Source of the DNA: Paragyromitra xinjiangensis
Lineage: Eukaryota > Ascomycota > Pezizomycetes > Pezizales > Discinaceae
Direction of reading: 5' to 3'
NCBI GenBank assembly: GCA_038503065.1
Contig: JBCAMK010000016.1
Span: forward strand, 124,001-188,000
DNA: 64,000 bases
Positions 23,162 to 36,780 of this stretch are shown piece after piece. A model generated the notes under the pieces. It did not search any database. It saw only the letters and a program-made list of their open reading frames with translations, and was not told the DNA's origin. Both the position numbers and the translations under genes were made by a program. Within the stretch, counting starts at the first letter, position 1. Each line of letters starts with the position of its first letter.

Positions 23162-25541
23162 TTAGAGGCGTGGCTTTAGGGGGATAAGGTAGGGGGGAGG
23201 GTTTTGGAGGGGAAGGGTTTATTAGGTTCTTTCGTTTATGGTTTCTTTTGTCGTGTTAGATGGGTGATCGGAAATATATCTGGTTACGCAGACTACTGTA
23301 TTTAGCTATCAGTCGCGTTAGTCCGGGTTATGAAATAGGATTTTTGATCTCGTCATAGCCTCTAAAATCACTTCTTTATCGTCACCAACATGATTCCTAG
23401 AGGACAGTCCTACCCCATGCATCATACCAATGATAGGGTTAGGGTTCTCTGGCCTGGATGGAGATTTGGGTTTCTTCCGCTAAGCTGTTGGTTAAATGAT
23501 AAAGTAGTTTTCGTGATGGCGGGTGTAGCTGTATAGCCGGTGACCTGATGAGCGGCTGGGTTCGAGTGGCACGAGTGGCACGAGTGCTTACTGATGACTC
23601 ATATATAGTTAGTTCCGCGGCGTAGGAGGTAGTGTGTTTGCTTAGTTTAGAGCAGCTTTACTGTGTTTAATGTGGTTAATGTTTTCGTGCTGGCTTCTGG
23701 GCGTGATGAGTGTATTTCGGGTAGTAAGCAAGGGGGGTTCTTGGTGATGCTGATATGGCTGTACCCACCAATGTACTTTTTCACTGGGTGTGCATGTAAG
23801 TGGGATTTCTTGGATTTCCCTTCATGGTTTCGCTGGGTCGAGCCCTTATCTCACTATGACTGGTAAGAGGTCTATGTGCGTAGCCATGAGATTGAGTTTA
23901 CACTTAAAATGAGCAGTAACCACCCAAAAAGCCCACAATCCGGTAGCTCTAGATCAGCCTTCCAAAAACCACATAGATCACAGTACGCAGCCCCTTTCAG
24001 CTACCTAGAAGCGCTCTACAATCCATAAAGCGGCCGCTCACCCACTAGCCAAGAATCCCGGCAAGTCCCGTACGTCAGTTCCCGTGCTAACGACAGGATC
24101 AGCAATCGGTTGCGAGCCGGTGTGCAGTGTGCTTCTTGGCGTTTTCTTGGTTTTCGTTTCATGGGAGGGCTGAAACAAGGAGGGTTGTTGTATGTAAGGT
24201 ACGAGACGGGGAATATTTGGGACCAATGTTATGGCATGTTTTTGTTGAGTGGTGGACTTGGCGTGCGTTTTTGTGGTAGTGGCGGTGATTGGTGTTTGTT
24301 TGTTTGAGTACTTGGTGCGTTCAATGGGCTTCTGGTGCTGAGGGTATGGAGCTGTATGGACTCTCCTAGGCCTTCTGTACATTTAATTCTCAAAAATATA
24401 ACCAAAATTTCATTTTATGGATGTGCTAATACACTATTATCTGAGCGATGCAGAACTGACTTTCATGTAATTGATTCTATACCGAGTGATAGTGTGTGAA
24501 CACCCGTGCAGCTAAAGGGAGATTTCGTTTGGATCAGAGTTTTGTCTGTCTAGAGACTTGCACTTTACTGCTACTTTGGCTAGCTATAGAAGTGATTTCT
24601 GTAGAAAGTGGCTATACGGGTGGTGTCGAATTTACATTTCTCTCTATCCACTCTTCTCTCACTTGTTTGCAAACGCACATGGCTAGGTGATTGGATGTAC
24701 TTGATGAATCATGATCAACCAACCGACCAATTGCAACTAAACTCTCCCTTGTTTTATATACTCGTGATACAAGACCCAGGCATAAAGTGAGCGAACGGGC
24801 ATGGATCTGCAGCAAAAGTAGGCGAGGGTGATCTTAACTCACCACCAAACATCAAGGAGAACAAGTCAAGTGGCTCCTTCCACACCCCAATACTGCTAAC
24901 CAAGAAAGAACCGATAGAAAACTTACTGCTTAGTATAAGCATATCATGAATGAGCTCAGAGGGGAGCAGGGGGAAAAGGCTACAATTTTCATCCTATTGT
25001 TGTGATTATCCTTTAGTTAATCTCAAAGTGCTCACTGTGGTTGAGTGACTCGGCCACGAAGGCAAAGTCACTGTGCCACTTATGGCTCAAGATCTGCATG
25101 TCTCAGCAGAAAATTATGATTGCAACTGTTCACTATTATTGGCCGTCCTTATGCTATTCAGTCCTGCATGTCGACCCCTACCGTTCGGTGACTTTATGCC
25201 TGAGCCTGGTACGGTTATCTAATTGCAGCATTAGCGGGTTTTCGGAAAAGATAATATGATACAGGTGGCGTAAAGTGAACCTTGTGATGGGTTTATCGGG
25301 AGATGTAGATACGTATAAGTATTTCGTATCGTCGTGAAGTGGCTATAAGGATTTCCCTATAGCTACCACTTAGTCTTAGCTCTCTAGCGGAACACTAAGA
25401 GATCAATTTACTCTTGATTACCTTTCTGACACCTGCGGTTTAATGATTGGATTCTAGGAATTAAGTGCGGCTAGCTATCGTGGTCCGATATGAGATCACT
25501 TAGTTTGATTGCCATCGCCCCGATTGATTTTGATGAGCAAG
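23162..25541. other. Intergenic stretch with a TTAGGG pair
   Basis: No supported gene. GGGTTAGGGTT at about 23437-23447 is a two-unit telomere-like tract, and GCACGAGTG is repeated in tandem near 23569-23586. The frames seen here are short or low in complexity. Confidence 0.45.
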
Positions 25542-25712
25542 CTACTATCTTCGATCAGCCAAATACCAGGACGGCCCAAATACTAGGAACGCCTGATCCT
25601 ATTTCTAATTGGCCGAAAATTGGTTACCCTACCGGATCGAAGCAAGTTTTCCCACCAAGACTTGTGTTCTGGTATTTGGCCGGTCCTGGTATTTGGCTGA
25701 TCGAGGATAGTA
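25542..25712. mobile_element. Short inverted-repeat (MITE-like) element
   Basis: Left arm 25542-25586 (CTACTATCTTCGATCAGCC, AAATACCAGGACGGCCCAAA) and right arm 25669-25712 (CTGGTATTTGGCCGGTCC, TGGTATTTGGCTGATCGAGG) are inverted copies of about 43 bases with a few mismatches and a central part of about 80 bases. A frame of 136 codons crosses the whole structure (25490-25900), but its sequence is explained by the repeat and not by a known protein. Confidence 0.6.
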
Positions 25713-25998
25713 TATTCCATGATGGACAGCGCTATATCCTAAAGAAGAAGACAGTGAGAACCACCGGCGAGCCTAAAAAAACCGAAGATGCCGGCTCCCG
25801 GGGCGGAATGGATTTATATTCATGCCAAGACTTGATTTGTCACATCGCTAACTACTTTCTACCAAAGCACGCCTCTAAACTAATTTTTCTTGGCATATAA
25901 TTGGGGATGACTTTTCGCATTGGAATTCAAGACCATCTTCAAACATCATTATTCTAGTAGTAGAAACCACGAGCGAAATTTCGACGCAGAATTAGAAA

Positions 25999-27416
25999 AT
26001 GGGCTCTTTCCCAAACTTCATTAATAGCCTCCCACGAGAGGTTCTCTATCAAGTTCTTTCACTCTGCGACGGAACTTACGATACTGTCGTAACTACCCAC
26101 GATCTCAATCAGAAGCAGTTCTTTACTATCAATCGGGGGCGTGGATCCAGGAACTTCGGTCGGGTTTGTCGGTTATGGGCGACTTGTGTCGAGGCTGGCA
26201 TGGTGGCGTCTCCACCGCTCTCTGAGATTCGACTTACGGATGAACAGTTCCTCGGAATAGTTAATGGGGAGCGGAATTCGCTACCTGGACCTCCAGCATT
26301 GGATACTTCTGGAAACTCAGTTCTAGGAGGATATTGTACTATAACAATAGTTTATAGTCATTGCCGTGATGTGGCTGAGGGCCTGTTGGACTCATCTTAT
26401 CCTGGGGATGCAGGACCTACAACTCAAATGCTGGTCCCAAAAAACCTCAATCTTGTTATCATAAACGAACGAGTTGCCGATATACGTGAAGTCTTGAACC
26501 ATTTCAAGACATCTCGTATAAGCATTCGAGATAACCTACACGAAGAGCATCTCGCCACCCATGGAATCCCAGACGACGATAACAATATCAGCATTATCAT
26601 CTGGAATGGTCGAATTTGTACCCTTCCTCTATCAAACCTACCTCTACGCCAATCTCCCGTAAGAATAGCTGCTGGTTTTGGAAAGGCGGATTTATACGTC
26701 AATAACTGGATAGAACCTGGAAGCTTTGACGACATACCAATGATTCTCGGTCAATTCTGTCGGGATTTCCGACCACATACACTCGGGTTCCATATGCTAT
26801 CACCACGCGGTGCAGTGCTTGCGGGCAAATGGCACTTACAGGGGTTGTTCGCGGGCAGGGATAACACCTTGCTGAGGAGACTTAACATTAGTGGGATTAG
26901 CAGCGATGGGTTCCTCCGTCTTCTTCAATGTTCTGCAATTGAAATCTGGTGCATTAAGGAGCTTAAGGTTGCGCTGCTGCATGATTGCTTCTGGGACTGG
27001 CGTATATTTGAGAAAGAGACCTGGCCGATCTATAAAGATGAAGGTAGCCAAGGGGGTTTCTTCGCAGACGACGAAGATCTACAGGATTCTGTGGTATTTC
27101 CGAAGTTAACTCTAGCGCGGCTGATAGAGGGTAGGATACAGACGGTTGACAAGGGGAAGATGGAAGCTCAGTGTCAGATTGCGCATTTCAGGCCCGATTT
27201 TCAGGCTGGATGTGGTAGAGCTCAAAACGATATCGAGTGTTACGCTGGAAGAAGTTTAAGCTGGGCAAGTCTGGAATTCGTCAAGGTGCACGGTAAGTTA
27301 ATCAATCGATTAATGAGTGGGCCAAGCGGCAACCTGGGTAGTTAAGATTTAACTGATTTCATTCAATTGGTGTAGAGAGCACGAACTCACTTAGCACTGA
27401 AATAGTTATTAACTAA
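25999..27416 (+). CDS. F-box-like hypothetical protein
   Basis: The main exon 25999-27292 encodes about 431 residues. The start MGSFPNFINSLPREVLYQVLSLCDG, written here in part, followed after an insert by NFGRVCRLWATCV, matches the F-box pattern LPxEVLxxIL...CRxW, which links target proteins to SCF ubiquitin ligases. The remainder has no recognised repeat or domain. Without splicing the frame ends at 27345. A good donor (27293, GTAAGT) and acceptor (TGTAG at 27375) would replace the tail with a short one ending at 27416; I prefer this spliced model, but both are possible. The F-box call rests on a short motif and is moderate. Confidence 0.6.
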
Positions 27417-28801
27417 AAGGATTTCACAATGACATTTTGGATAATTTCGTCTTTCTAATGTCTCAGACCTCCGGCTATTCGGTAGCTCTTGTGTGGGCAT
27501 GCACTGTTTTCTATTTTCCTAACATGACCATACAGCTTTATTTAGTTGATTTGGTAAGGTGTGGGTGCTCTCAAGCTAGTTATCTCTGACTCAAGTCATG
27601 CAGTATAACTCTGATGACTTGGTCGTTAGTTTATTCTCTCACGATGTGCAGCGTTTTGCTTTCTCTCTGGTAAGTTTAGAATATCTAAACCTGGTCACAT
27701 GGATAGCATGCACGATGTGGTGGCCGGCGACATCAGGAGGAAATGCAGGTGTGGATGTTTCTGTGGGTAGTCTAAATTACAAAGAGTCATCAGAGGTGAA
27801 TAGAGTGTAGGCCCAATCGTGGATGAGGATGTGACGTCTTGACAGCCACCAAGTTAGGTAATTCTGGTAGGTTATCACGCACCCACATGGCGTTATCTTT
27901 GGTGTTCTGTCGAAACCTGTTCATCGGAAAGGCTTGTTTTTTTGCTTCACTGGTCGAGATGCAAGAGGATCAGTGATTTGACTAGATTTAATTCGCTGGA
28001 TCTAGGTGGTTAGACTTACTGGAAAGTCCCAACGCTAACGGGGCTGTACTCCACATATCGGCCATCCCTGCGCACTATCATGTATAGACGTAATTGGGGC
28101 TTCACCTGGTGAGTGGTTGATGGAGGCAGTACAGGTCTCATGATTTCTATCGTGACCCATAGAGTGGAGTTCCGTTATTCCATCTCTACACCTCCGAGTA
28201 CTACCATCCGTTGAGTTCGTTCCCGACCAATTAGTAGTTCTATGCGCTTCCTATTAGTATTGAAGCCTTCCCACCGATGATTCACCAGGGAAATTCTTCG
28301 TTTAGGGTGATAATGAGTTAACGTTATACTTCGGGATTCTCTTGACAGGGACAATACGGACGGAAATGAGAGTAATTTAGCTAGGTAAAATGAGCGACCC
28401 AAGACGATTTCAGATAAATGTCGCCTCATGATTGCTTTTTTTTATGTTTCACCATATGCCTGTGCATCCACTCGCTGGTCGTGACTCGGCTAGTTGCTGC
28501 GGGAAGGGGGATATCTGGGTACACAGCCCCAACTTTGTGCGACCAAAGATAGGAAGAGTAGTTAGTGTTCACAGTCGATATAAATAGTTTTGGATTTTGC
28601 TTTTCCAAGTTGAAAAATACTAGATGCGCGATACTATTCCAAGTGTCGAAGTCATAAGGACCAATAAAATTTCATCCTCCAAAATATAATAAAAAGATAA
28701 TTATTCCTAGTACAAAACCCTACAAAAAATGTGCATAAAAAAAAAGTTCCAGAACCAAAGCTGTACGTAAAATAGATGCACACGTATTTAAACCCGTAAC
28801 T
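27417..28801. other. Intergenic stretch, no gene seen
   Basis: No supported gene, RNA or repeat. The part next to 28801 is AT-rich, as expected for the 3' flank of the membrane protein gene on the minus strand. Confidence 0.5.
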
Positions 28802-29580
28802 TTAATACTGCTGAACAGGATTCATCTCGATATTATGTTGTCCACCTTTACCCTCCTCCATAGCTCCGGCACTAGTCGCAGGGCTACCATCATTAGGAAG
28901 TTCGGCGTTTTCTGGGCTTGTGCGATGACGGTGAAGGAAGATGGAGTAGGTGATAAGCGTGACCATGTAGAAGACCCTGATAATAGATTAGATATGAATC
29001 TGCTAACATTGGTGGATGAATGACTTACCATACGAGAGCCCCCAATCCGGCAGCAGCGGCGGAGCATTGCCAGGCCGAGTCCCATTTTTTTAGATCACTA
29101 TTATCGTAGTAGGAGGTTGAGCGCTTCGTGTAATAGCTGCTTAAATCGTAGGTATATGAACTAGTGATGTAGCTAGTGGTGTACATGCCCAAGGCTGCCC
29201 AGGCAGCCAAGGTAGCAAACCCACAGAGCCAGAAAATTACCCCGAATATCTCAAGCACCAATGCAGCCCAGCAGTTCCATAGAGCTGGTGCCCAAATCGG
29301 GGTGGCTATAAGGTAGCCGCATACGATGAAGGTGTATAGTGACTGTGTGAACGTTCGTATTAGAACGGGTTGGATTCTCGGAGGGTTGGAGGGTTGGAGG
29401 GCTAGGGAGTTTACTTACACAAAAAATATTAAACCCAAAGGTTCCGAAAGTGTTTGGTAGCACTGATATCGCGAATGCCGACAATGCAAGAATTATGAGG
29501 GCTAGTACGGCTTGAGCTATCTTTATGAAAAAGAGGAACTTGGGTTGGCGGACGATATGTTGGGTGCTTATTTCACTCAT
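28802..29580 (-). CDS. MARVEL-domain-type four-helix membrane protein
   Basis: Exons 29580-29419, 29342-29029 and 28976-28802 give 651 bases, 216 residues; introns of 76 and 52 bases close in phase. The four hydrophobic segments are IAQAVLALIILALSAFAISV, LYTFIVCGYLIATPIWAPAL, ALVLEIFGVIFWLCGFATLA and, after a polar Tyr/Ser-rich loop (YITSSYTYDLSSYYTKRS), CSAAAAGLGALVWVFYMVTL. This layout with a short cytosolic N-terminus and a polar C-tail ending NPVQQY is that of fungal MARVEL proteins, which act in membrane apposition and vesicle or cell-surface traffic. The start at 29580 is the first ATG and precedes the first helix by about 20 residues. Family assignment rests on topology and residue pattern. 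Confidence 0.78.
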
Positions 29581-32500
29581 GATAGCAAAGTATCTCGCGG
29601 GAAAGAAAAATAAAGAATGTTGTAGTTTCGAATGATAAGGAGGGAATGGTTTTTATGGCTAGATCGCTATCGGCGGCTTCTAAAATCAATAGGGGCTGGC
29701 CTTTGAAAAAGCGCCTGGGAAGGACCTCCTATTTATACAAGTTATACATACGATATACAAGTTTAAAACACTAAAATGTTCTTTTTTTTCTTCCACACCC
29801 CCGTTGAGTCTGGTAAACGAAGGCCAAGACTTGGATGTGCAATTCTTATGCGTCTTCGCCTCAAACCGAAGAAAACTCGAACCTCTACTGATACCACACT
29901 CGTTCGGCACTTCCTGACCTATCGCTGGGTAAATTTAAGGGTGAATGAATCTTGGCTACCGCCTCCTAATGTTGGCAAAAGATCTGATGGCAAATTCCTC
30001 TACGTCCCACAATGTGAAACCTTCAAGGTAGCAGCTTGAGCCCTCATGAATGGCGCGAAAAAAGTGCCCAGCCTACTTATAAAGCCTCCATGGTTCCCCA
30101 GCGGCTGCAAGCTTCACCCGCTCGTGTCCCCCTATATCGTAATAGGACCGAAGAGTAATAAACTTCTATCTTGTTCTCACCTGCAGGCTTTCAGGACGCA
30201 AGGAAGAAGCGAAGAATCGTTCCATAATAGCCCATGGACTTAAAATATACCATATCGGGTTGTAAGCGAGCTAGTATCTTAGACTCTTGGCTGGTGGTCT
30301 TAATGTAGGTATGTGCTTTTTATATCTACATATATCTATGTTGTGGGTGCTAAATTTGTACCATGGGGTCTGTTTCTCCTAAGCCATGGCTTTGTGAGGG
30401 TGACTTCTTTTGGCCGCTTTTACTCTGCCCTTGGATCAATTCATCTATGAGTTGATACTGCAGGATTCATTGCGAGCAGGCGTACAGATGCTAAAATTTT
30501 AGTGCGAATTAAGCGAAAAGGGGTTTTTTATGGGTGTGGAACCGTTACACCAAGGCTGAGTGTCACCCAGGGTTGCACATAAAAGAATTGGTCATATCCC
30601 TCAATGTCTCAGATAGGCTCCTGCAACTGCGATTGGCCTACTACCCAATGTGGACCAAGGCTGAGATCATGTCTTGTCACTCGGGCCTTGGAGGCGCCTA
30701 AAGGGGTAAGAGGCGGAAGGTCACTGGTGGGCGAGGGGATTGAAGATGGGGAGCAACTTTAAAATGAGATTGATGTGTAGTCCGGCTGTGAACGGAGAGA
30801 AATGTCTCCGCTAACCCAGGAAATGAAGACGTGTTAAAGGTATGGCATGATAGTTCTGGGCCAGTGGCTGGCGCATGACTCAACTATCGGTGAGCAGAAA
30901 ATACAGCCCTCATGTTGGGTACGAACAGTTGGTGCACTGTGAATTCGATAGGGGCTCGGAACTAACGATCAATTGACAAGTCATGGTTCCTCGATCGAAT
31001 AACAAGAATAATACAGAAAGAAACATGACTGGCTAAGATCTTATCAATGGCTCATGAAGGATAAGTGGGGCAAGGTGGTGTCTAGAATTGCTCAAGCTCC
31101 CGCTCATGGCAAATATAGTAATGGACACTTCGTTATTTTCCCGGGTTGCGAGCCGCCCTTATAGGGTTTGTGTGGGCTCGATGCTTGTCGCTTTAGGGGA
31201 TATTACGTGATGTATGCTTGATTTACATTTAAAAAGCGGATAGGTATAAATGGTAATTATGTTGTCGATATTTCTGCAGCTCTGGTAGAATTAATTAAGG
31301 TTTATGTTACACAGTACTTGGCGAAGCGCGATGATGTTAAGGGTTATCGCGCCGTTTTTCCCCCACGTGCGCGCTCTCGGGCTGTGAAAAGTGACTTGGA
31401 GTCGTACCGGGGGCGAAGCGCCGTAAACGGGATTGATGTATGATGATCTCAAACTTCTGCCGGATTTAATAAACTAGAGACACCAAAGCAGGAACTTCGC
31501 CTCGGGTTGGGTTGCTTGGTTTCGTAGATCACGTTACGCTGGCGCTCTGAATCGGAAGTAGGTATTGGCGCGGATGCGTGAGAGGCCTAGACTTGCATTT
31601 GTTGGTGCTACCGCTGGCCCCGCTGCGGATATATTTTGTTGCGCTATTGCCATAATCTCCAGTTCTGGCTGCCAAGGTAAACCAGATCGAGAGACATGTG
31701 GTTACTGAAATGTTGATGATAAAGCAGTCTGTTTTAGTGTTTCCGTGGGTGATTCTTCGGGGGAAGGATGGTTAGATTATTGGGCTGAAGAGCGCCAAAG
31801 CTTCAGCTCACTTCTAGGCCCGTAAGTCCAATACCTGGAAGGGTTTGATTGTATTCACGCCTGAAATGGGCTAAAAGGGCGAGCGCTCCCCGTGAGTGTT
31901 GAAATAGGGTCGCACCTAGAACAAGCCTCATTTTGAACTAGTTCATATTTTTGGCTGTGGTCAAGTTACATTTATTGAAGCTCCTATAATCCAGTTGCGA
32001 CTCGTTAAAAATTACTAACACGTACTCGTGTAGGCTTAGTTGAATACCTTCCCCCTCGGATGGCTGTTGGAGGAGTTAGAGAGTTTGGATTGGCAGTGAG
32101 ATCATTTTTGACTCGATGACAAATGATAATAACGCTGCTTCACGCGTTTATTTATGTTTGTGACTGTAGTGCACATATTTATAAGTTGATTCAGTATCCC
32201 GAATAAACATATAGGCGACACCAGCTGACAAGGCATGGAGCTAGATCTGAAATAGATAACGTTTTGGTGACTTAAACAATGAATAACACTGTTAAAGCTA
32301 TATTGATGGTTATACTTTCTTCTGAGCGCTGATACAGTTGGGACTGCATTAGTGCGGTAATTTTTGGGTGAGACTACTGACGCGACGAACCAACCAACCG
32401 ATCAATCAATGGGTGCTGAGAATTACAGGGGCCTTCTCAGTGTTTAAAGACTCATCAAAGGAGGAAAGATTTTCTGCACAAACGCCATGGAATGTATTTA

Positions 32501-33449
32501 TTATTTATGTCCTGAGGTCGATAGAGAGTTACGATCTCACGATATACTTATTTAGTTGCCGGCCCCCAATGTAACGTGCATATCTCATAGCTATGAGGTA
32601 TCTTTTTTATGGAGATTGGTATTCTATACATCTTAGGCTGGGGATTCTTAGCTATAACGTCTTTAGTATTGCTCTTGTTGATTTTCTGCGAGAATACGCC
32701 ACCAATATTTTAATTTTATAGTATCTTTCCCAAAAAATAGCTACAGTGAGATAATTGTTCACGCGAGCTGTAGTGGTGAGATCTAACCGAGAGCGTTGAA
32801 ACGTTGCTGAATCTCTCCAGTGGGGAATTATTCGATTTGTTAGAGTTTGTTAATGAGCTTTTACCGTATCCTTTTTTGTTTTTATTATAGTTTCAACATT
32901 GTTATTAGGTACAAGAATATCCCATGCAGCGAAGTTATGATGTTTTTGCTGTAAATTACTATTACGATATATGGTGCTATAGCTAGTAGTGAAGGCGATT
33001 AGTAATCTACTAATTAAGTATGATAGTAATTTTGTAGCACCACCAGATCTTCTAATCCCTTTCACGATACTAGCAGCCAAAGATGCCAAAGAAAATTCAG
33101 ATACTTATTATACTACTGAAGTGTTCATACTATTTCCTATCAACAAATTTGTAAACCACTAAGTTGAAGCTGCACCAACACTACCAAAACAGAGATAGCG
33201 ACGCCCCGGAAAACCGAATATGAGTAGTTATATTGATTACTAAATTTACATCAACTACTAGAATTTAAACGTCTATGCTAACCAGTGCACTTCGGTTATA
33301 GTAAGACTCTTAACTCAGTCTAGATTTATATCGAATTAACTAGTATAACCGCGGAGGACTAACCCCAGTGATCAATCCCAACGTCACCCACTACACCCCC
33401 GCGGTCAACACCATTCATAAACCATCCACCCCCATTATTTCCCCCCTCC
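29581..33449. other. Long gene-poor stretch
   Basis: Nearly 3.9 kb without a convincing gene. Frames at 29776-30243 are short and lack domains. The part from about 32580 to 33260 is strongly AT-rich, consistent with decayed repeat DNA, but I cannot identify a family. Confidence 0.45.
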
Positions 33450-35317
33450 ATGGCCTTCCATAGTCAGTTAAGACCACCACAAAAACCCACAATGTCAAAA
33501 ACCCACACAATCTCCAACAAGCTCGGCCACATAACCGGCCGCGTCCGCGGCAACGTAGTCCAGTACCGCGGGATCCCCTACGCGCGTATCCCTGGCCGCT
33601 TCATGGACCCGGTTGGCCCACTCGACGTCCTCGGAGACTTCGACGCCACAAAATGGGGGTACGTTTAATGCCACTTATCTCAATACTATCATAACTGACT
33701 ACGGGGAAGCCCAATGGCGGTTCAAGTCCCCGAGAGCGAAACCATAAACTGTAAAGCCCTCAACCTGCCGTTCAACCTTATGCCGGTTCATCGGAAAGCT
33801 ATGTCAGAACTTGACTGTGCGAACCTCGTGATCGTGACCCCGTTTGATGAGCATCATGAGGGGCGTGAGCAGGGTCGGTTGGGCTCAACTAATACGCTGC
33901 TACCGACGATTGTGTGGGTTCATGGTGGGTCGAATAAGTTTGGGAGTGCGAATTTTCCGGCGTATGATATGAGGAACTTTGTGGCGCATTCGATAGAGGT
34001 GGGGAAGCCGGTGGTGGTTGTGAGTTTGAATCATAGATTGGGGGTGTTGGGGTATTTGGCTAGTGATGATATAGGGGCAACGGGGAATTTTGGGTTGAAG
34101 GATCAGATTGTTGGTCTGAAGTGGGTAGGTATCACTATATAGTATCTGCGTTCTATGTTAATACCATCATAGGTACAGCACCATATTGAGGAATTCGGAG
34201 GAGATCCAAAAAACGTCACATTCATGGGCGAAAGCGCCGGCGCAAGTGAGTCCCCTTCCAAGCTCCCTTTACACCCCAACACTAACCCCCTCCAGTCGCC
34301 GGCTCTCTTCACCTCTACTCTCCAACCCCTCTCTTCCGCCGTGCGATCCTCTTCTCCGGCACTGCCGGCTTCTACCCCCCACGCCCAATTCCTGCACACG
34401 AAATCTACAAACAAACCATCAAAAAGCTCGGTATCGATCAATACCCTCCTCCAGACCGCATAGGCCGCTTCATGCGTGCCGGCCCCGCCGACCTAGCCAG
34501 GATCTCCCTCGAGGTTGAAATCTGTCCGACGAGCGATGGGAAGATCATACCGACTGATAAATGGCTGCGACACGAAGACTTGAAGCCGTTGCCGGAGTGG
34601 TGTGAAAGCATTCTCATCGGTAGTTGTAAAGACGAGGTGTCACTCTGCCCCACCATCCCATCACAACAACCATAACAATACTAACTACCTCAGTGGTCTA
34701 TCCTACAATTCGTCGGTGGCATCGAGAAATACACCCACCCAGTTCGAGCGCTCCGCCACCGTCTCTCATCTGAATTCTCTGACTCTGAGATCTCGGAGCT
34801 GTTCTCTTGCTTCGATATCATAGAAGAGGAAGAGTCCACTAACCGTACTGAAGCTATTCGTAAAATCTATGTCCTAATCGCTGAATACGGTTTCCGCTTC
34901 CCTGGATACTACTTCACTCGACATTCCGGGAAGAAGGCATTCCTCGCACATATGTACGTGGGGACACCTCTCCCGGGGGTACATAAAGGACGTGCACACC
35001 ACGGGGTTGAGGTTGCTTTGTCGTTTCAGAATCATAACGATGAGCTGCTGAAGGAGGGGGGGTATGTTGAGCTTGGGAAAGAGATGGCGACAGGGTGGGT
35101 TAAGTATGCGTATGGTGAGGATCCGTGGACTCCGTTTGGGGGAGAGGGGGATGGGAAGGTTAAGGTATTTGATGTGAAAGGGAGGGAGTGTAGGCAGAGG
35201 GAGTTGGATGAGAGGGGGTGGGAGACGTGGAGGGTTATGGAGCGGTTGGGGTTGGATAAAGGTTGGGAGGTTGCGCGGGTGTTTTTGGAGGGTCCGAGGG
35301 AGGGGGAGAAGGAATGA
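33450..35317 (+). CDS. Type-B carboxylesterase/lipase
   Basis: Exons 33450-33658, 33710-34124, 34173-34245, 34296-34636 and 34694-35317 total 1662 bases, 553 residues; introns are 48-57 bases. An alpha/beta-hydrolase of the COesterase family that hydrolyses carboxylic esters. Visible landmarks are VVQYRGIPYARIPGRF near the N-terminus, IVWVHGGSNKFGS (oxyanion hole), VSLNHRLGVLGYL, FGGDPKNVTFMGESAGAS with the nucleophilic Ser in GESAG, the acid residue in IGSCKDE, and a His in GRAHHGVEVALSF near the C-terminus. No signal peptide is seen, so a cytosolic enzyme is likely. The start may be the ATG at 33450 or 33492 (MSKTHTISNK), the latter being closer to family length. Exon 3 is only 73 bases but carries the nucleophile motif. 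Confidence 0.9.
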
Positions 35318-36780
35318 GTAGGGGGGTTTTTTCTAGGCCTGGTTTTGGGTAGCCGTATATAATGTTTTTTGGTCTAGTTATTAGGGGATATATACTATGT
35401 TAATTGCCCAAAGTGTTATGTGCTCATTAGAGAAGTGCTAGAAATTTTTTGTGCTATGCGATCAGCTCTGTGCCCCAGTTTTCCTAGTCTACCTGATAAG
35501 TGAAACGCTATGCCTATAACCTTACTATCCGTCGAGCTTATTTCTATAGATTCTAGTGCTAGAGGGTGCGGTGACCCGCGTGTTAGCTCCAAGACCTCTC
35601 AAAGACAGAATAAGAAGATATAATTCTACGCCGAAAGGGACACATACCCTCTACATTAGGATCTTTCACTAAGCTCATCAAAATACAAAGCAGAGGTTAT
35701 TTCGACATATTTATGTGAGTCTTATGAGCGGGAAGTATAGTACTTCTAGAATTTAGAAATTGGTTTTGTTGTATTTTCAGTCATTGGTAGTAGGGTTAGG
35801 GTTATGTGTTGCTGGGCTTGGCTGAAGACGGAGTTGCGTGATGTCCTAGCAAATATGATCCTAATTGTTTTATGAACATATAGAGTATCCGTTCAGTAAG
35901 ATCTATCATAATTCTAGTTGGCTGTTCCTGGAGTTTGGCTAACCCGAGAGCTTGGCAACATGAGATCCACTAGGCTAGGACGAGAGTCAACCACTATCGC
36001 GCAAAAGGGAGCTCCCCCATAGAGGGTAATATCTCCTTCCAAGTGGGAAAAATCGAGAAGATATATAAAAAACTCCCTCATTACTAGTATCCAGGTAGCT
36101 CTGATCAGCAAATTTATCTGCTGGAAATGAAATTAGGATAGGGATGGAAATAAGACAGATTTCCCTTAAGGCAAAATTTGCGGCAACCGCTGGCTGGAAT
36201 TATGATAGGCTTTACTATTATACAAAAAAATGGCCTATCCTTCCCTTCCCTAGATCCTCCCCGACTTAGGCCCCTTTCATTCATCCCGCACTCCAGATTT
36301 CTCCAACTTTTGCCACCGCCCTCTTCATTCAATCTTTTTTTTCTTCACATATCTCCATACCCTCTTACCTCTCGCACCGTTCTCCATGCCCAGTAGCTCG
36401 ACCATTCCCAACTGCCACTTCCCTCTACTTCCTCCCCTTCCACTCCGCTGCCAGGTGGCATTTAAACGGAACAACTGGCATATATTCCTCCAGTGTTGTA
36501 TTGTACGCATCCCGAGTAACCCCAACAGTAGTTGCCCTGTAGCGAAGAACAACACAAAAGAAACCAATATCTTCGAAACTTGAACATCCGTAACGGGGGC
36601 TGGGCTTGTCGATAGAACGCTAGTACAAGATGTGATGAAACACACTTAGAACTCCTCTTTTAAATCCACCGCTCCTTCTCATTTGTGCCAGATATGAGGT
36701 GTGAAGCAAGGTGGGACAAACACAAGCCAAAAGAAAGGGACACTCCTTCCCGTAATACAAAAGAAAATTTGTACAACAAA
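35318..36780. other. Intergenic stretch with a TTAGGG pair
   Basis: No supported gene. GGGTTAGGGTT occurs at about 35792-35802. A pyrimidine-rich tract at 36240-36450 gives several open but unconvincing frames on both strands. Confidence 0.45.

Noticed and set aside
24038..24382. Minus-strand frame of 114 codons rich in Thr, Lys and Pro
   Set aside because: Low complexity, no domain, no promoter or splice support.
25490..25900. 136-codon frame
   Set aside because: Largely consists of the inverted-repeat element at 25542-25712; no protein family seen.
35914..36111. Sequence near 36098 resembling a copia primer-binding site on the minus strand
   Set aside because: The GCTCTGAT match is short, no paired LTR or coding remnant was found.
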